Below are positions 1-6,225 of a stretch of DNA of 8,358 bases, piece after piece. A program made the position numbers and the translations under genes. Source of the stretch: Spirochaetaceae bacterium (GTDB taxonomy: Bacteria > Spirochaetota > Spirochaetia > Treponematales > Breznakiellaceae); contig JAIRPH010000136.1 in the NCBI GenBank assembly GCA_031257135.1, positions 1 to 8,358 of the forward strand. The letters run 5' to 3'. The stretch's first letter is position 1, and every line of letters begins with the position of its first letter. Under the pieces are notes generated by a model. That model saw only the letters and a list, made by a program, of their open reading frames with translations. It was not told the DNA's origin and did not search any database.

Positions 1-218
1 TCGGTATTGACCGCTCCGCCCTCGGCGATGATGTCCGCGATGACCTGCTTCTCGGCTTCCAGCACCGCGGCGATGTCCGAGCGGGTGAGTCCTGCGCCGA
101 TTTTCATAATCCTATCCGCAATATCCGATTGCGTATACGATGTGACGTTGACGACTTGCGCCCTAAAATCGTCCTGATTATGGGTGAGATCGTTAATTTC
201 TAGGGTATATTCGAGCAT
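1..218 (-). CDS. HU-like DNA-binding-domain protein, N-terminal part (runs off the left edge)
   Basis: The first 72 codons of a leftward gene are present; the rest lies beyond the window. The protein begins MLEYTLEINDLTHNQDDF and continues with VTSYTQSDIADRIMKIGAGL and then a helix ending AEGGAVNT. I recognise this as the N-terminal region of the HU-like DNA-binding-domain proteins that often carry a DUF4469-type C-terminal domain and occur in several copies in treponemes and Bacteroidetes. The family assignment is from memory of sequence style; the C-terminal domain cannot be seen. The start at 218 is supported by an AAGGAG ribosome binding site (complement of 222-230) at good spacing. These proteins are presumed to bind DNA, but their cellular role is not established. 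The upstream region is full of repeated and palindromic motifs, so self-binding or architectural regulation is conceivable, as inference only. Confidence 0.75.
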   Translation of the reverse strand, partial: MLEYTLEINDLTHNQDDFRAQVVNVTSYTQSDIADRIMKIGAGLTRSDIAAVLEAEKQVIADIIAEGGAVNT

Positions 219-296
219 ATACTTCTCCTTGTAAGAGCAGAGATACTGTTTTGGCACCGTGTAGTAACGCTATTGCGTAATGAGGTAGAAACGCTA

Positions 297-325
297 TTTT
301 TAGATATATAGTAATACTGTTGCAA
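297..325 (-). promoter_or_regulatory. Weak candidate promoter for the HU-like gene
   Basis: On the minus strand TTGCAA (complement of 320-325) is followed after 17 bases by TAAAAA (complement of 297-302). This is a poor -10 box in a generally AT-rich stretch, so other positions are possible. If it is right, two of the 13-mers and the 20-bp palindrome overlap or abut the -35 region. Confidence 0.25.
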
Positions 326-345
326 GATAGAATAGCTATTCTATC
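326..345. repeat. Perfect 20-bp palindrome
   Basis: The sequence GATAGAATAG followed by its exact reverse complement CTATTCTATC. It contains one 13-mer of the array on each strand (328-340 plus, 331-343 minus). It lies immediately beside a TTGCAA hexamer and 19 bases from the poly-G run. A dimeric regulator site or a cruciform-forming element are both possible. Confidence 0.7.
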
Positions 346-364
346 AAAAGACAGTAAAACTATC

Positions 365-380
365 GGGGGGGGGGGGGGGG
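365..380 (+). repeat. Homopolymeric G tract, 16 bases
   Basis: Sixteen consecutive G residues, seen directly. Homopolymer tracts of this length slip during replication. In Treponema pallidum, poly-G tracts upstream of tpr genes are established to vary in length and tune promoter activity. Here the tract lies about 40 bases beyond the candidate -35 box of the HU-like gene and about 280 bases upstream of the Uma2 gene. It is not inside a credible reading frame, so any effect would be on transcription. The exact length may also be affected by sequencing error. Confidence 0.8.
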
Positions 381-437
381 TATGTATTAAAACAATTTTC
401 TTTACGCAAAACTTTTTCCTTTTTTACCTGCGCCCGC

Positions 438-511
438 CCGCCGGCGTTGAATCCGCTGGCGGACTTACTGCTGACGCCTCTTGCGCCGACGGCGTTAAAC
501 CCGCCGGCGGG
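438..511. repeat. Pair of related REP-like GC-rich hairpins
   Basis: Two 24-base units (440-463 and 488-511) are similar, with the form GNCGGCGTTRAAYCCGCYGGCGG, exactly 48 bases apart. Each forms a hairpin. The first pairs CCGCCGGCG (438-446) with CGCTGGCGG (454-462), a 9-bp stem with one G-T pair and a 7-base loop. The second pairs 486-494 with 502-510, 9 positions with one mismatch. They resemble repetitive extragenic palindromes. No T run follows, so intrinsic termination is unlikely. Confidence 0.5.
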
Positions 512-577
512 ACCGAAAAAGTCTAGCCTAAGGGCAACGCGCTTAGAGGTATGATATAAAATACTCCGCTTGGCGTC

Positions 578-606
578 AAGGGGAAATCCGCGGATTTCGC
601 CCCCTT
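578..606. repeat. Palindromic stem-loop upstream of the Uma2 gene
   Basis: A perfect 16-bp palindrome, GAAATCCGCGGATTTC (583-598), is flanked by AAGGG and CCCTT, which extend the stem after a 3-base bulge. It is 56 bases before the Uma2 start. No T run follows. It could be another extragenic palindromic repeat or a structured leader for the Uma2 transcript. Confidence 0.5.
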
Positions 607-661
607 AACGCCCGCCTGCGCCGGCTGGAAAGAGAGCCGTAATCCGCGGTATCCTTGCAGT

Positions 662-1246
662 ATGACGAATTCAGCGGTTGCAAAGAAAAATTATTTCACC
701 TACTCGGATTATAAGGCTTGGGAACTTGCCCCGGGGGAACGGTTCGAGCTTATCTGCGGCGAGGCTTACGCCATGTCCGCGCCGTCCTATTATCACCAGT
801 CGATTCTTGGGGAATTATTCAAACAAATAGCGGTATACCTGACCGGAAAGCCCTGCAAGGTAATTCCCGCGCCTTATGATGTACGGCTTTTCTATGCAGA
901 TGATGAGACGGACAATACGGTAGTTCAGCCGGATATTTCCGTCATCTGCTCTGCCGTGAAGCGCGCCCCCGAAGCCTGCCGAGGCGCGCCGGATTTAGTA
1001 GTAGAAATACTTTCTCCCTCGAATACGGCCGGCGAAATGGGACGCAAGTTTGATTTGTATCGGACTGCCGGAGTTCGGGAGTATTGGGTTCTCGATCCTG
1101 CGATGAAAACCTTATACGCCTACCGATTCAACGGCGAGGCGATTCTTGCTAAGACGTATACCGCGGCGGACTCTTTTCAGGCGGGCATTTTTCCGGACTT
1201 GCGCATCGACCTGCAAAGCGTTTTTGAAGAAGAGCCTCCCCTTTGA
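662..1246 (+). CDS. Uma2-family (DUF820) PD-(D/E)XK endonuclease-like protein
   Basis: The 194-residue product has the typical length and layout of the Uma2/DUF820 family, which has a restriction-endonuclease-like fold and is abundant as scattered paralogues in cyanobacteria and some spirochaetes. Visible features are YFTYSDYKAW near the start, the ERFELICGE segment with E34, VQPDISVIC with P90-D91, PDLVVEILSPS with E115, the downstream K129, and YREYWVLDP-like residues 133-146 (RTAGVREYWVLDP). D91, E115 and K129 are the likely active-site set. The biological role of the family is not established; nuclease activity is inferred from fold. The gene stands alone, rightward, convergent with the operon at 1292-6184. 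The ATG at 662 has no clear Shine-Dalgarno sequence, so translation may be weak or the start uncertain. The protein is intact. It could be a domesticated or selfish nuclease, but nothing in the sequence decides this. Confidence 0.85.
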   Translation: MTNSAVAKKNYFTYSDYKAWELAPGERFELICGEAYAMSAPSYYHQSILGELFKQIAVYLTGKPCKVIPAPYDVRLFYADDETDNTVVQPDISVICSAVKRAPEACRGAPDLVVEILSPSNTAGEMGRKFDLYRTAGVREYWVLDPAMKTLYAYRFNGEAILAKTYTAADSFQAGIFPDLRIDLQSVFEEEPPL

Positions 1247-1255
1247 CGCCGCCTG

Positions 1256-1279
1256 CGGGCAGAGGCTTCCCTCTGCCCG
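1256..1279. terminator. Stem-loop between convergent genes, probable bidirectional terminator
   Basis: CGGGCAGAGG (1256-1265) pairs perfectly with CCTCTGCCCG (1270-1279) around a CTTC loop, giving a 10-bp GC-rich stem. It sits 10 bases after the Uma2 stop codon and 12 bases after the SDR stop on the other strand. There is no strong T run on either side, so it may act as a 3' end stabiliser or a factor-assisted terminator. Confidence 0.55.
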
Positions 1280-1291
1280 GACTCAGAATAC

Positions 1292-2044
1292 CTAATCTGC
1301 GGTAGTTCCGCCGTCAACCGGCAGAGCTACGCCGTTGAGGAACGACGCCTCCTCTGAGGCAAGAAACAGCGCGGCGTTGGCGACATCCGCGCCCGTCGCA
1401 AGCCGTCCTAAAGGCACTTCGCCGAACCGTTCCCGCTTGCGTTCAGGGTTTTTGAATAACTCCTGCATCAGCGGGGTATCTACCGTGCTAGGGTGAATCG
1501 AATTGCACCGGATATTGTCCTTTCCGTAACGTACCGCAATCGTCTTGGTGAGAAGCGTTACCGCGCCTTTGGTAACGGTATAGGCTTCGGTAGTGTACCG
1601 ATGCCCGATAAGTCCGCACACCGAAGATATATTGATTATCGATCCGCCCCCGGATTTCCTCAGCAGAGGCATAAAATGCTTGATGCCGAGAAAGGGCCCG
1701 CGGACATTGACCGCAAGCATTTTATCGAAATGCTCCGCCGGCATTTCTTCAATCGGCTCCCGGATGTTGATGCCCGCATTGTTCACCAGTACGTCGAAGC
1801 GTCCGGCGGTCTTTTCGACTTCAGCCCGGGCCGCAATCCAATCTTCCTCTTTCGAGACATCCAGCGAGAGAAAATAGACCTTCCCCCCGTTTGCGGTTAT
1901 CTCCGCGGCGGTCTTGGCTCCAACATCCGCCTGCATATCCGCGATAAAAACGACCGCGCCTTCTTCCGCAAAACGCCCGGAAATAGCCGCGCCAAGCCCT
2001 TGCGCGCCGCCGGTAACAAGCGCGACTTTCTTAGCTAAACGCAT
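1292..2044 (-). CDS. Classical short-chain dehydrogenase/reductase (SDR), likely NAD-dependent
   Basis: The 250-residue product is a standard-length classical SDR with a Rossmann fold. The cofactor motif TGGAQGLG lies at residues 11-18, and D36 at the end of beta-strand 2 favours NAD over NADP. NNAG is at 88-91, with N113, S141 and Y155-x-x-x-K159 as the catalytic set. The C-terminal part ends FLNGVALPVDGGTTAD, as usual in this family. It is the last gene of the operon. Its ATG is 5 bases after the stop of the upstream reductase, so translational coupling is likely; the GGAAG at the end of the previous gene is a weak ribosome binding site. The substrate cannot be read from the sequence. Context suggests oxidation of a hydroxyl on a sugar acid, as the SDR gluconate 5-dehydrogenase does. 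A role on a polyol or hydroxy acid is equally possible. Confidence 0.9.
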   Translation of the reverse strand: MRLAKKVALVTGGAQGLGAAISGRFAEEGAVVFIADMQADVGAKTAAEITANGGKVYFLSLDVSKEEDWIAARAEVEKTAGRFDVLVNNAGINIREPIEEMPAEHFDKMLAVNVRGPFLGIKHFMPLLRKSGGGSIINISSVCGLIGHRYTTEAYTVTKGAVTLLTKTIAVRYGKDNIRCNSIHPSTVDTPLMQELFKNPERKRERFGEVPLGRLATGADVANAALFLASEEASFLNGVALPVDGGTTAD

Positions 2045-2049
2045 ATCCG

Positions 2050-2931
2050 TTACTTCCGCACTTCAACGCCGGCGAGCTTCTCGTAAAACCGGACAATCGC
2101 GCTGTGATCATTCTGCCCGTACCCGTCGGTTTTGAGACCTTGCAGAGTTTCCATCACTGACGCGGTAAGAGGAATCGGCGCGCCCAGATTGTGAGCCGTA
2201 TCAAGCGCGTTCTGTAAATCTTTAATGTGCAGTTCGATGCGGAAACCGGGCTTAAAATTACCGTCCAGAATCATCGGAACCTTAGCGTTCATAACCGTAG
2301 AGCCTGCGAGTCCGCCTTTTATCGCGTCAAATACCGCCTGCGGATTAACTCCGGCTTTGGTTGCCAGCACAAAAGCCTCGGAAACCGCGGCGATATTCAG
2401 AGCCACGATAATCTGATTCGCCAGCTTCGTCACGTTGCCGCTTCCGACGTCTCCCACGAGGATAACGGAAGACCCCATTTTCTCCAGAATAGGCTTAACC
2501 TTTTCAAAGACGGCTTTATCTCCGCCGACCATAATCGCCAAAGTGCCGTCAATCGCTTTCGGCTCGCCCCCGGAAACCGGAGCGTCTAAAAAGGCTACGC
2601 CCTTCTCTTTCAGAGCCGCTCCGACTTCCTGAGACGCCGCGGGAGCAATCGAACTCATATCTACCAGAATCGTTCCGGGCTTGATCGATTCGATAACCCC
2701 TTCCTGCCCTAAGACGGCTTCTTTTACGTGAGGCGAATTAGGAAGCATGGTGATAATCACGTCGCTTTTCGCGGCAATGTCCCTGTTGGATGAACCGCCG
2801 GCCGCGCCTAAAGCGGTCAAATCGTCGAATTTGGCAAACTTGTCGTATACCGCAAGCTGATAGCCCGCTTTGATAAGATTCTTCGCCATAGGACGCCCCA
2901 TGATGCCGAGTCCGATAAATCCGATAGTCAT
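2050..2931 (-). CDS. garR: Tartronate semialdehyde reductase (2-hydroxy-3-oxopropionate reductase)
   Basis: The 293-residue product matches the length of GarR/GlxR and belongs to the beta-hydroxyacid dehydrogenase family. The enzyme reduces tartronate semialdehyde to D-glycerate with NAD(P)H in the cytoplasm. Seen in the sequence: the nucleotide motif GLGIMG at 7-12, ITMLPNSPHVKE at 60-71, the substrate-binding DAPVSGGEPKAIDGT at 116-130, the catalytic lysine K169 in GNVTKLANQ, and FRIELHIKDL with K237-D238. These stretches follow Escherichia coli GarR closely as I remember it, which favours GarR over 3-hydroxyisobutyrate dehydrogenase. The start is fixed by AGGAGG (complement of 2936-2941), which overlaps the short 12-base gap after the transketolase C-terminal gene. 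It is the fourth gene of the operon. Related reductases can also accept hydroxypyruvate isomers or other short semialdehydes. Confidence 0.9.
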   Translation of the reverse strand: MTIGFIGLGIMGRPMAKNLIKAGYQLAVYDKFAKFDDLTALGAAGGSSNRDIAAKSDVIITMLPNSPHVKEAVLGQEGVIESIKPGTILVDMSSIAPAASQEVGAALKEKGVAFLDAPVSGGEPKAIDGTLAIMVGGDKAVFEKVKPILEKMGSSVILVGDVGSGNVTKLANQIIVALNIAAVSEAFVLATKAGVNPQAVFDAIKGGLAGSTVMNAKVPMILDGNFKPGFRIELHIKDLQNALDTAHNLGAPIPLTASVMETLQGLKTDGYGQNDHSAIVRFYEKLAGVEVRK

Positions 2932-2943
2932 ATATCCTCCTGA

Positions 2944-3879
2944 TTATTTTCTAAGAGCGTGTTTAACCTGAGCATAGATATGATCCGATGAAAGACCATA
3001 CTTAGTCAATAACTCTTCGTAGGTATGCGCGGACGCGCCGAATTCGTCGTCGATGCCAATGTGAACAAACGGCGCGTTCAGCTCTCCGAACAGCAGAGCC
3101 GCGATGCTCTGACCTAATCCGCCGATTTTGACAGCCTCTTCCGCGGCGATAACCGCTTTTTTGCCGGACGCATATTTGAGAACCTCTTCCTTGAGCAGGG
3201 GCTTGAGGGTACTCACGTTCACCACCTGCGCCGAAATCCCGATGCTCTCCAGCTTCTCGGCGGCTTCCACGGACTTCCAAACCATCGCGCCGGTAGCGAA
3301 GATAACCGCATCGCTCCCGTCTCGAATCGGGTACATTTTTCCAATAACGAACTCCCCTTCTGACGGCGTATACACAGGCAGATCGTTCCGGTTGATGCGG
3401 ATATATACCGGACCCGTATACGAAGCCATAACCTGCACCATTTTTCGAGTTTCAACCGCGTCAACCGGATTCAGAACGGTCATGTGAGGAATCGCCCTGA
3501 TAATATTCCCGTCTTCAATAGATTGATGGGTTTTCCCGTCGCCGAAATCGGAAAGCCCGCAACTTGAACCGCAGATTTTCACGTTTGCCCGGGGAATGGC
3601 GATGGAACAGCGGATTTGGTCGTAAGCTCTGCCCGAGGCGAACACCGCAAAGGTGCTGTAAAAGGGAATCTTCCCGGCAAGCGCAAGACCCGCGGCGGTA
3701 GACGCCATGTTCTGCTCCGCGATGCCCATTTCAAAATACCGGTCAGGATAGGCTTCCTTAAAAAGATAGGACATGGTTGACTTGCCCAAATCCGCTTCTA
3801 AGGCTACGATCTGAGGATTCCGCTTCCCTAGTTCCGCCAAAGTTTCGCCGTAGGCTTTCCGTAAGTTTTGTTTTTCCAT
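2944..3879 (-). CDS. Transketolase, C-terminal subunit (split transketolase)
   Basis: The 311-residue product contains the pyrimidine-binding domain (about residues 4-165) and the C-terminal domain (about 185-305) of transketolase. The catalytic glutamate that activates thiamine diphosphate is E55 in MGIAEQNM. Other conserved parts are FYSTFAVF at 73-80, RAYDQIR at 84-90, and THQSIED with H118. It lacks the diphosphate-binding domain, which the upstream gene supplies, so the two products should form one enzyme that moves a two-carbon ketol unit between sugars. The ATG at 3879 is preceded by AAGGAAG (complement of 3885-3891) with a short A run; the gap to the preceding gene is 22 bases. Split transketolases are common in many bacteria and archaea, and some serve catabolic operons, such as apulose-4-phosphate transketolase (AptAB). 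Here the neighbours are a sugar-acid permease and GarR, so a specialised catabolic role is more likely than a housekeeping one; this is inference. Confidence 0.9.
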   Translation of the reverse strand: MEKQNLRKAYGETLAELGKRNPQIVALEADLGKSTMSYLFKEAYPDRYFEMGIAEQNMASTAAGLALAGKIPFYSTFAVFASGRAYDQIRCSIAIPRANVKICGSSCGLSDFGDGKTHQSIEDGNIIRAIPHMTVLNPVDAVETRKMVQVMASYTGPVYIRINRNDLPVYTPSEGEFVIGKMYPIRDGSDAVIFATGAMVWKSVEAAEKLESIGISAQVVNVSTLKPLLKEEVLKYASGKKAVIAAEEAVKIGGLGQSIAALLFGELNAPFVHIGIDDEFGASAHTYEELLTKYGLSSDHIYAQVKHALRK

Positions 3880-3901
3880 TTTTTCTTCCTTAAAAGAGTA
3901 C

Positions 3902-4741
3902 CTAACCCAGCCGAGCCTTTACCGCGTCTAAGTCTTTTTTCGCCTGAGCGTAGCTTTCCTCGGTAAGGATGCCGTTGTGATACGCGGCGTTTCCTTCGGC
4001 AAAAGAGAAATCTTTCCCCTTAACGGTATCCAAGATAATCAGGGACGGCTTCCCTTTACACGCCGCGGCTTTTTCGATGCTGTCGCAAATCGACTCGATA
4101 GTATGCCCCGCCGCGGTGAAAACCTGCCACCCGAAACTCGTCCATTTGTCCCCAAGATTCGGGATGCTGAATATGTCTTTGGTGGGACCAGTCGCCTGAA
4201 CCTTGTTCCAATCGAGAAACGCCGTGAGATTATCAACCTTGAAATTCGCCGCCGCCATAGCCGCCTCCCAAAGCTGACCTTCGGACTGTTCGCCGTCGCC
4301 CATGATCGTATAGACTCGAGCAGGGCTTTTGTCCAGCCTGAGCGCGAGAGCCATACCGAGCGAAATCGACAGCCCTTGACCGAGAGAGCCGGTGACCGCC
4401 TCGATTCCCGGTATCGACAAATCCGGGTGTCCCTGAAGCAGTCCGTCCAGAGCTTTCACCCGCTTGAGTTCCTCTCTGGGGAAACAGCCGGCTTCGCACA
4501 GCGCGGCGTACTGAATCAGAGCCGCATGACCTTTAGATAAGACCAGCCGATCCCGGTTAGGGTCTTTCAGCCGATCTCGGCTGAACCGCATGACATGGAA
4601 ATACAATACCGCAATGGTCTCAGCCAGCGAGCTTGATCCCCCCAGATGCCCCGCGGTTCCTATGCCGATCATTTCGAGCAGGTCATAGCGCAGTTTCAGC
4701 GTCATTTCCGCCAGCTCTTTTTTCTTTTCTATAGATAGCAT
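3902..4741 (-). CDS. Transketolase, N-terminal subunit (split transketolase)
   Basis: The 279-residue product is the diphosphate-binding domain of transketolase. Visible are GHLGGSSS with H32, SKGHAAL with H72, QGHPD with H105, TGSLGQGL at 117-124, and the thiamine-diphosphate and metal site GDGEQSEG at 148-155 followed by DWNK with N179. Length fits the separate N-terminal subunits of split transketolases. It works with the product of the next gene, which supplies the catalytic glutamate. The start is clear: AAGGAG (complement of 4747-4752) overlaps the stop codon of the permease gene, leaving a 9-base gap and suggesting coupled translation. All key residues seem present, so the enzyme should be functional. 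Substrates cannot be read from the sequence; candidate donors are ketoses or keto-aldonates brought in or made by the operon. Confidence 0.9.
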   Translation of the reverse strand: MLSIEKKKELAEMTLKLRYDLLEMIGIGTAGHLGGSSSLAETIAVLYFHVMRFSRDRLKDPNRDRLVLSKGHAALIQYAALCEAGCFPREELKRVKALDGLLQGHPDLSIPGIEAVTGSLGQGLSISLGMALALRLDKSPARVYTIMGDGEQSEGQLWEAAMAAANFKVDNLTAFLDWNKVQATGPTKDIFSIPNLGDKWTSFGWQVFTAAGHTIESICDSIEKAAACKGKPSLIILDTVKGKDFSFAEGNAAYHNGILTEESYAQAKKDLDAVKARLG

Positions 4742-4750
4742 ATACGCTCC

Positions 4751-6184
4751 TTAGTTGACGATTCCGGTCCCGATAAGAATCGCTACCAGAATAAGGCTCA
4801 AAACCCCCGCTATGGACTGAATGAGGGTGATATATTTGAAGCCTTGTTTCGTATTCAAATTATAAAGCTGAGTTCCCACCCAAAATCCTGAATCGCTGAC
4901 ATGAGAACCGATAAGACTGCCGGACCCGATAAGCAGAGCAAGGGACAAAGGCGATAAGCCTAAGCCGTCAGCCATAGGCAGGACTATGGCGGCGGTAGTC
5001 ATCCCCGCGGTTGTCCGGGACCCTACGGCAATCATCATAATAGCCGCGATAACCCACGGAATTAAGAGACTCGGGAAATTATACTGAGAAATAGCCTTAC
5101 CCAAAGCGTCGATGCCCGGATATGCCCGGATGATTGCGCTGAAGCCTCCGCCCATTGCGGTAATCAGCAGAGGAAGAAGCGCGATAGTTAATGCCCGTCC
5201 CACCCATTTATTGAAGAGGATTTCGCTGATGCTGTTGCAGGTTTCGCCGGTATTAATCTTGTAATATTTGATGATATTATCTTTCATAAAGAAACCGGTA
5301 ATGACGCAGACCGCCGCGCCGATGAACATAGCGATATTCCGCTCGCCCGCGCCGGACAGGAACATCCGCAGAGGATTATCCGGCGGCAGAATCGGCGTAT
5401 CTTTCGCAATATTCATGCCCGCAAAAGACGCCGCGGCGATTAAGATAACCGGCAGGAGTATAGGCAGAGCCGCCACAACCACCGGCGGAATCCCCGGTTC
5501 TTTGATGAGAAGCTGGTTATAATCGTCGCCGACAACCGGTTCTACTCCTTTGGAAAAATCCTCCCGCGGGGGAATCCACTCTTTCGCGACCCATTTCTTC
5601 ATAAGCGCCCACACTCCCATATAGGTGCAGAGGGAAACCACGGTACTCCAGAAAATCATCATGCCCACGTCCGCGCCTAAGGCTATCGTTACCGCCAGAA
5701 TCCCCGGGGTCGGCGGAATGAGGCTGTGCGTGAGAGACGCCGCAAAAGTCGTCCAGGTCGCCATCGTTGACATAGACATTTTCTTGCGTTTCGCAATAAT
5801 TGCCGCCAGCGGCGAAGCTAAAACTTGGGTTACGTCTCCGAAAATCGGAATCGACATCACAAAGGCGGCTAAACCGGTGGTCAGCTCAAGGCGTTTACCC
5901 CGAAAGAGCTTGATAAAAAAGTTGACCATTGTTTTAATAGCGCCGGTATCCTGAATACTCATCGCTATAATGGACCCGAAGATAATCGTACAGCCGATAC
6001 TCCCCAAGGTTGATCCGAATCCGCCTACAAACGTGGTAATTGCTTTGGCGACCCCGTACCCATACGCAATGCCCGCTCCCAATCCGGCGATGAATAACGC
6101 CATAACCGGATGAACCTTGAATCGGACTATCATCAATACAAGCGCAACAATCGCGCACATCAGCACTGCTGAAAAATGAAGCAT
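4751..6184 (-). CDS. GntP-family sugar-acid permease
   Basis: The 477-residue product is almost wholly hydrophobic, with about 12-14 membrane segments. It carries features of the gluconate:proton symporter (GntP) family: HSLIPPTPGILA at 153-164, GSRTTAGMTTA at 388-398, and the signature SDSGFWVGTQLYNL at 430-443 near the C-terminus. It is somewhat longer than the ~440-residue E. coli members. Known members carry gluconate, idonate, fructuronate, D-serine and, by annotation, glycerate; the substrate here is unknown. It acts in the inner membrane by proton symport. It is the first gene of the operon, directly behind the promoter and putative operator at 6197-6255. The ATG at 6184 has a G-rich ribosome binding site AGGGGGGAG (complement of 6189-6197). 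The order of permease first and soluble enzymes after suggests that import of the operon's substrate is its job. Confidence 0.88.
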   Translation of the reverse strand: MLHFSAVLMCAIVALVLMIVRFKVHPVMALFIAGLGAGIAYGYGVAKAITTFVGGFGSTLGSIGCTIIFGSIIAMSIQDTGAIKTMVNFFIKLFRGKRLELTTGLAAFVMSIPIFGDVTQVLASPLAAIIAKRKKMSMSTMATWTTFAASLTHSLIPPTPGILAVTIALGADVGMMIFWSTVVSLCTYMGVWALMKKWVAKEWIPPREDFSKGVEPVVGDDYNQLLIKEPGIPPVVVAALPILLPVILIAAASFAGMNIAKDTPILPPDNPLRMFLSGAGERNIAMFIGAAVCVITGFFMKDNIIKYYKINTGETCNSISEILFNKWVGRALTIALLPLLITAMGGGFSAIIRAYPGIDALGKAISQYNFPSLLIPWVIAAIMMIAVGSRTTAGMTTAAIVLPMADGLGLSPLSLALLIGSGSLIGSHVSDSGFWVGTQLYNLNTKQGFKYITLIQSIAGVLSLILVAILIGTGIVN

Positions 6185-6196
6185 GGTTCTCCCCCC

Positions 6197-6214
6197 TAAC
6201 TTAGATATAAGTTA
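6197..6214. promoter_or_regulatory. Putative operator of the gntP-transketolase-garR-SDR operon
   Basis: TAACTTA (6197-6203) and TAAGTTA (6208-6214) are perfect inverted arms around a GATA spacer. The site lies between the -10 box and the start codon, just past the expected transcription start, where a repressor would block initiation. The 18-bp size suits a GntR-, LacI- or similar dimeric regulator. No regulator gene is present in the window. Confidence 0.5.
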
Positions 6215-6225
6215 TCAGATGTCTT

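Larger units (their letters stand above)
238..364 (+). repeat. Array of six degenerate 13-mers with mostly 23-24 base spacing
   Basis: Copies start at 238, 262, 286, 309, 328 and 352: CAGAGATACTGTT, TAGTAACGCTATT, TAGAAACGCTATT, TAGTAATACTGTT, TAGAATAGCTATT and CAGTAAAACTATC. A consensus is YAGWAAYRCTRTT. Three copies match it fully, one has a single mismatch and two have two mismatches. Start-to-start distances are 24, 24, 23, 19 and 24. The bases between copies are not conserved, so this is not a simple tandem duplication and the unit is too short for CRISPR. The array spans the promoter region of the leftward HU-like gene. Multiple binding sites for one protein is the simplest reading; this is an inference. 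Confidence 0.6.
219..661. other. Repeat-rich intergenic region between divergent genes
   Basis: This 443-base stretch separates the leftward HU-like gene from the rightward Uma2 gene. It holds, from left to right, an AT-rich array of six related 13-mers (238-364), a 20-bp perfect palindrome (326-345), a run of 16 G (365-380), two similar GC-rich hairpins (438-462 and 486-510), a weak AT-rich -10-like stretch (TATAAA at 555-560) and a palindromic stem-loop (578-606). No convincing coding sequence is present. The open frame 320-526 needs a TTG start and reads through the G run as polyglycine, so it is not credible. Confidence 0.7.

Noticed and set aside
238..364. CRISPR array
   Set aside because: Repeats are 13 bases and degenerate, intervals are about 11 bases, and there are no cas genes; the geometry does not fit CRISPR.
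320..526. Rightward open frame of 68 codons through the poly-G run
   Set aside because: It requires a TTG start, has no ribosome binding site, translates the G run as polyglycine and shows no family features; it is intergenic repeat DNA.
1493..2038. Long rightward open frame of 181 codons
   Set aside because: It lies wholly opposite the SDR gene, whose motifs and codon positions are clear; the open antisense frame is a by-product of GC-rich codon use.
3977..4540. Rightward open frame of 187 codons
   Set aside because: It is antisense to the transketolase N-terminal subunit, with no start signal and no recognisable motif.
2944..4741. Transketolase gene broken by a frameshift
   Set aside because: Each half has its own start, ribosome binding site and complete domains, and there is a 22-base gap; this is the known split form rather than a pseudogene.
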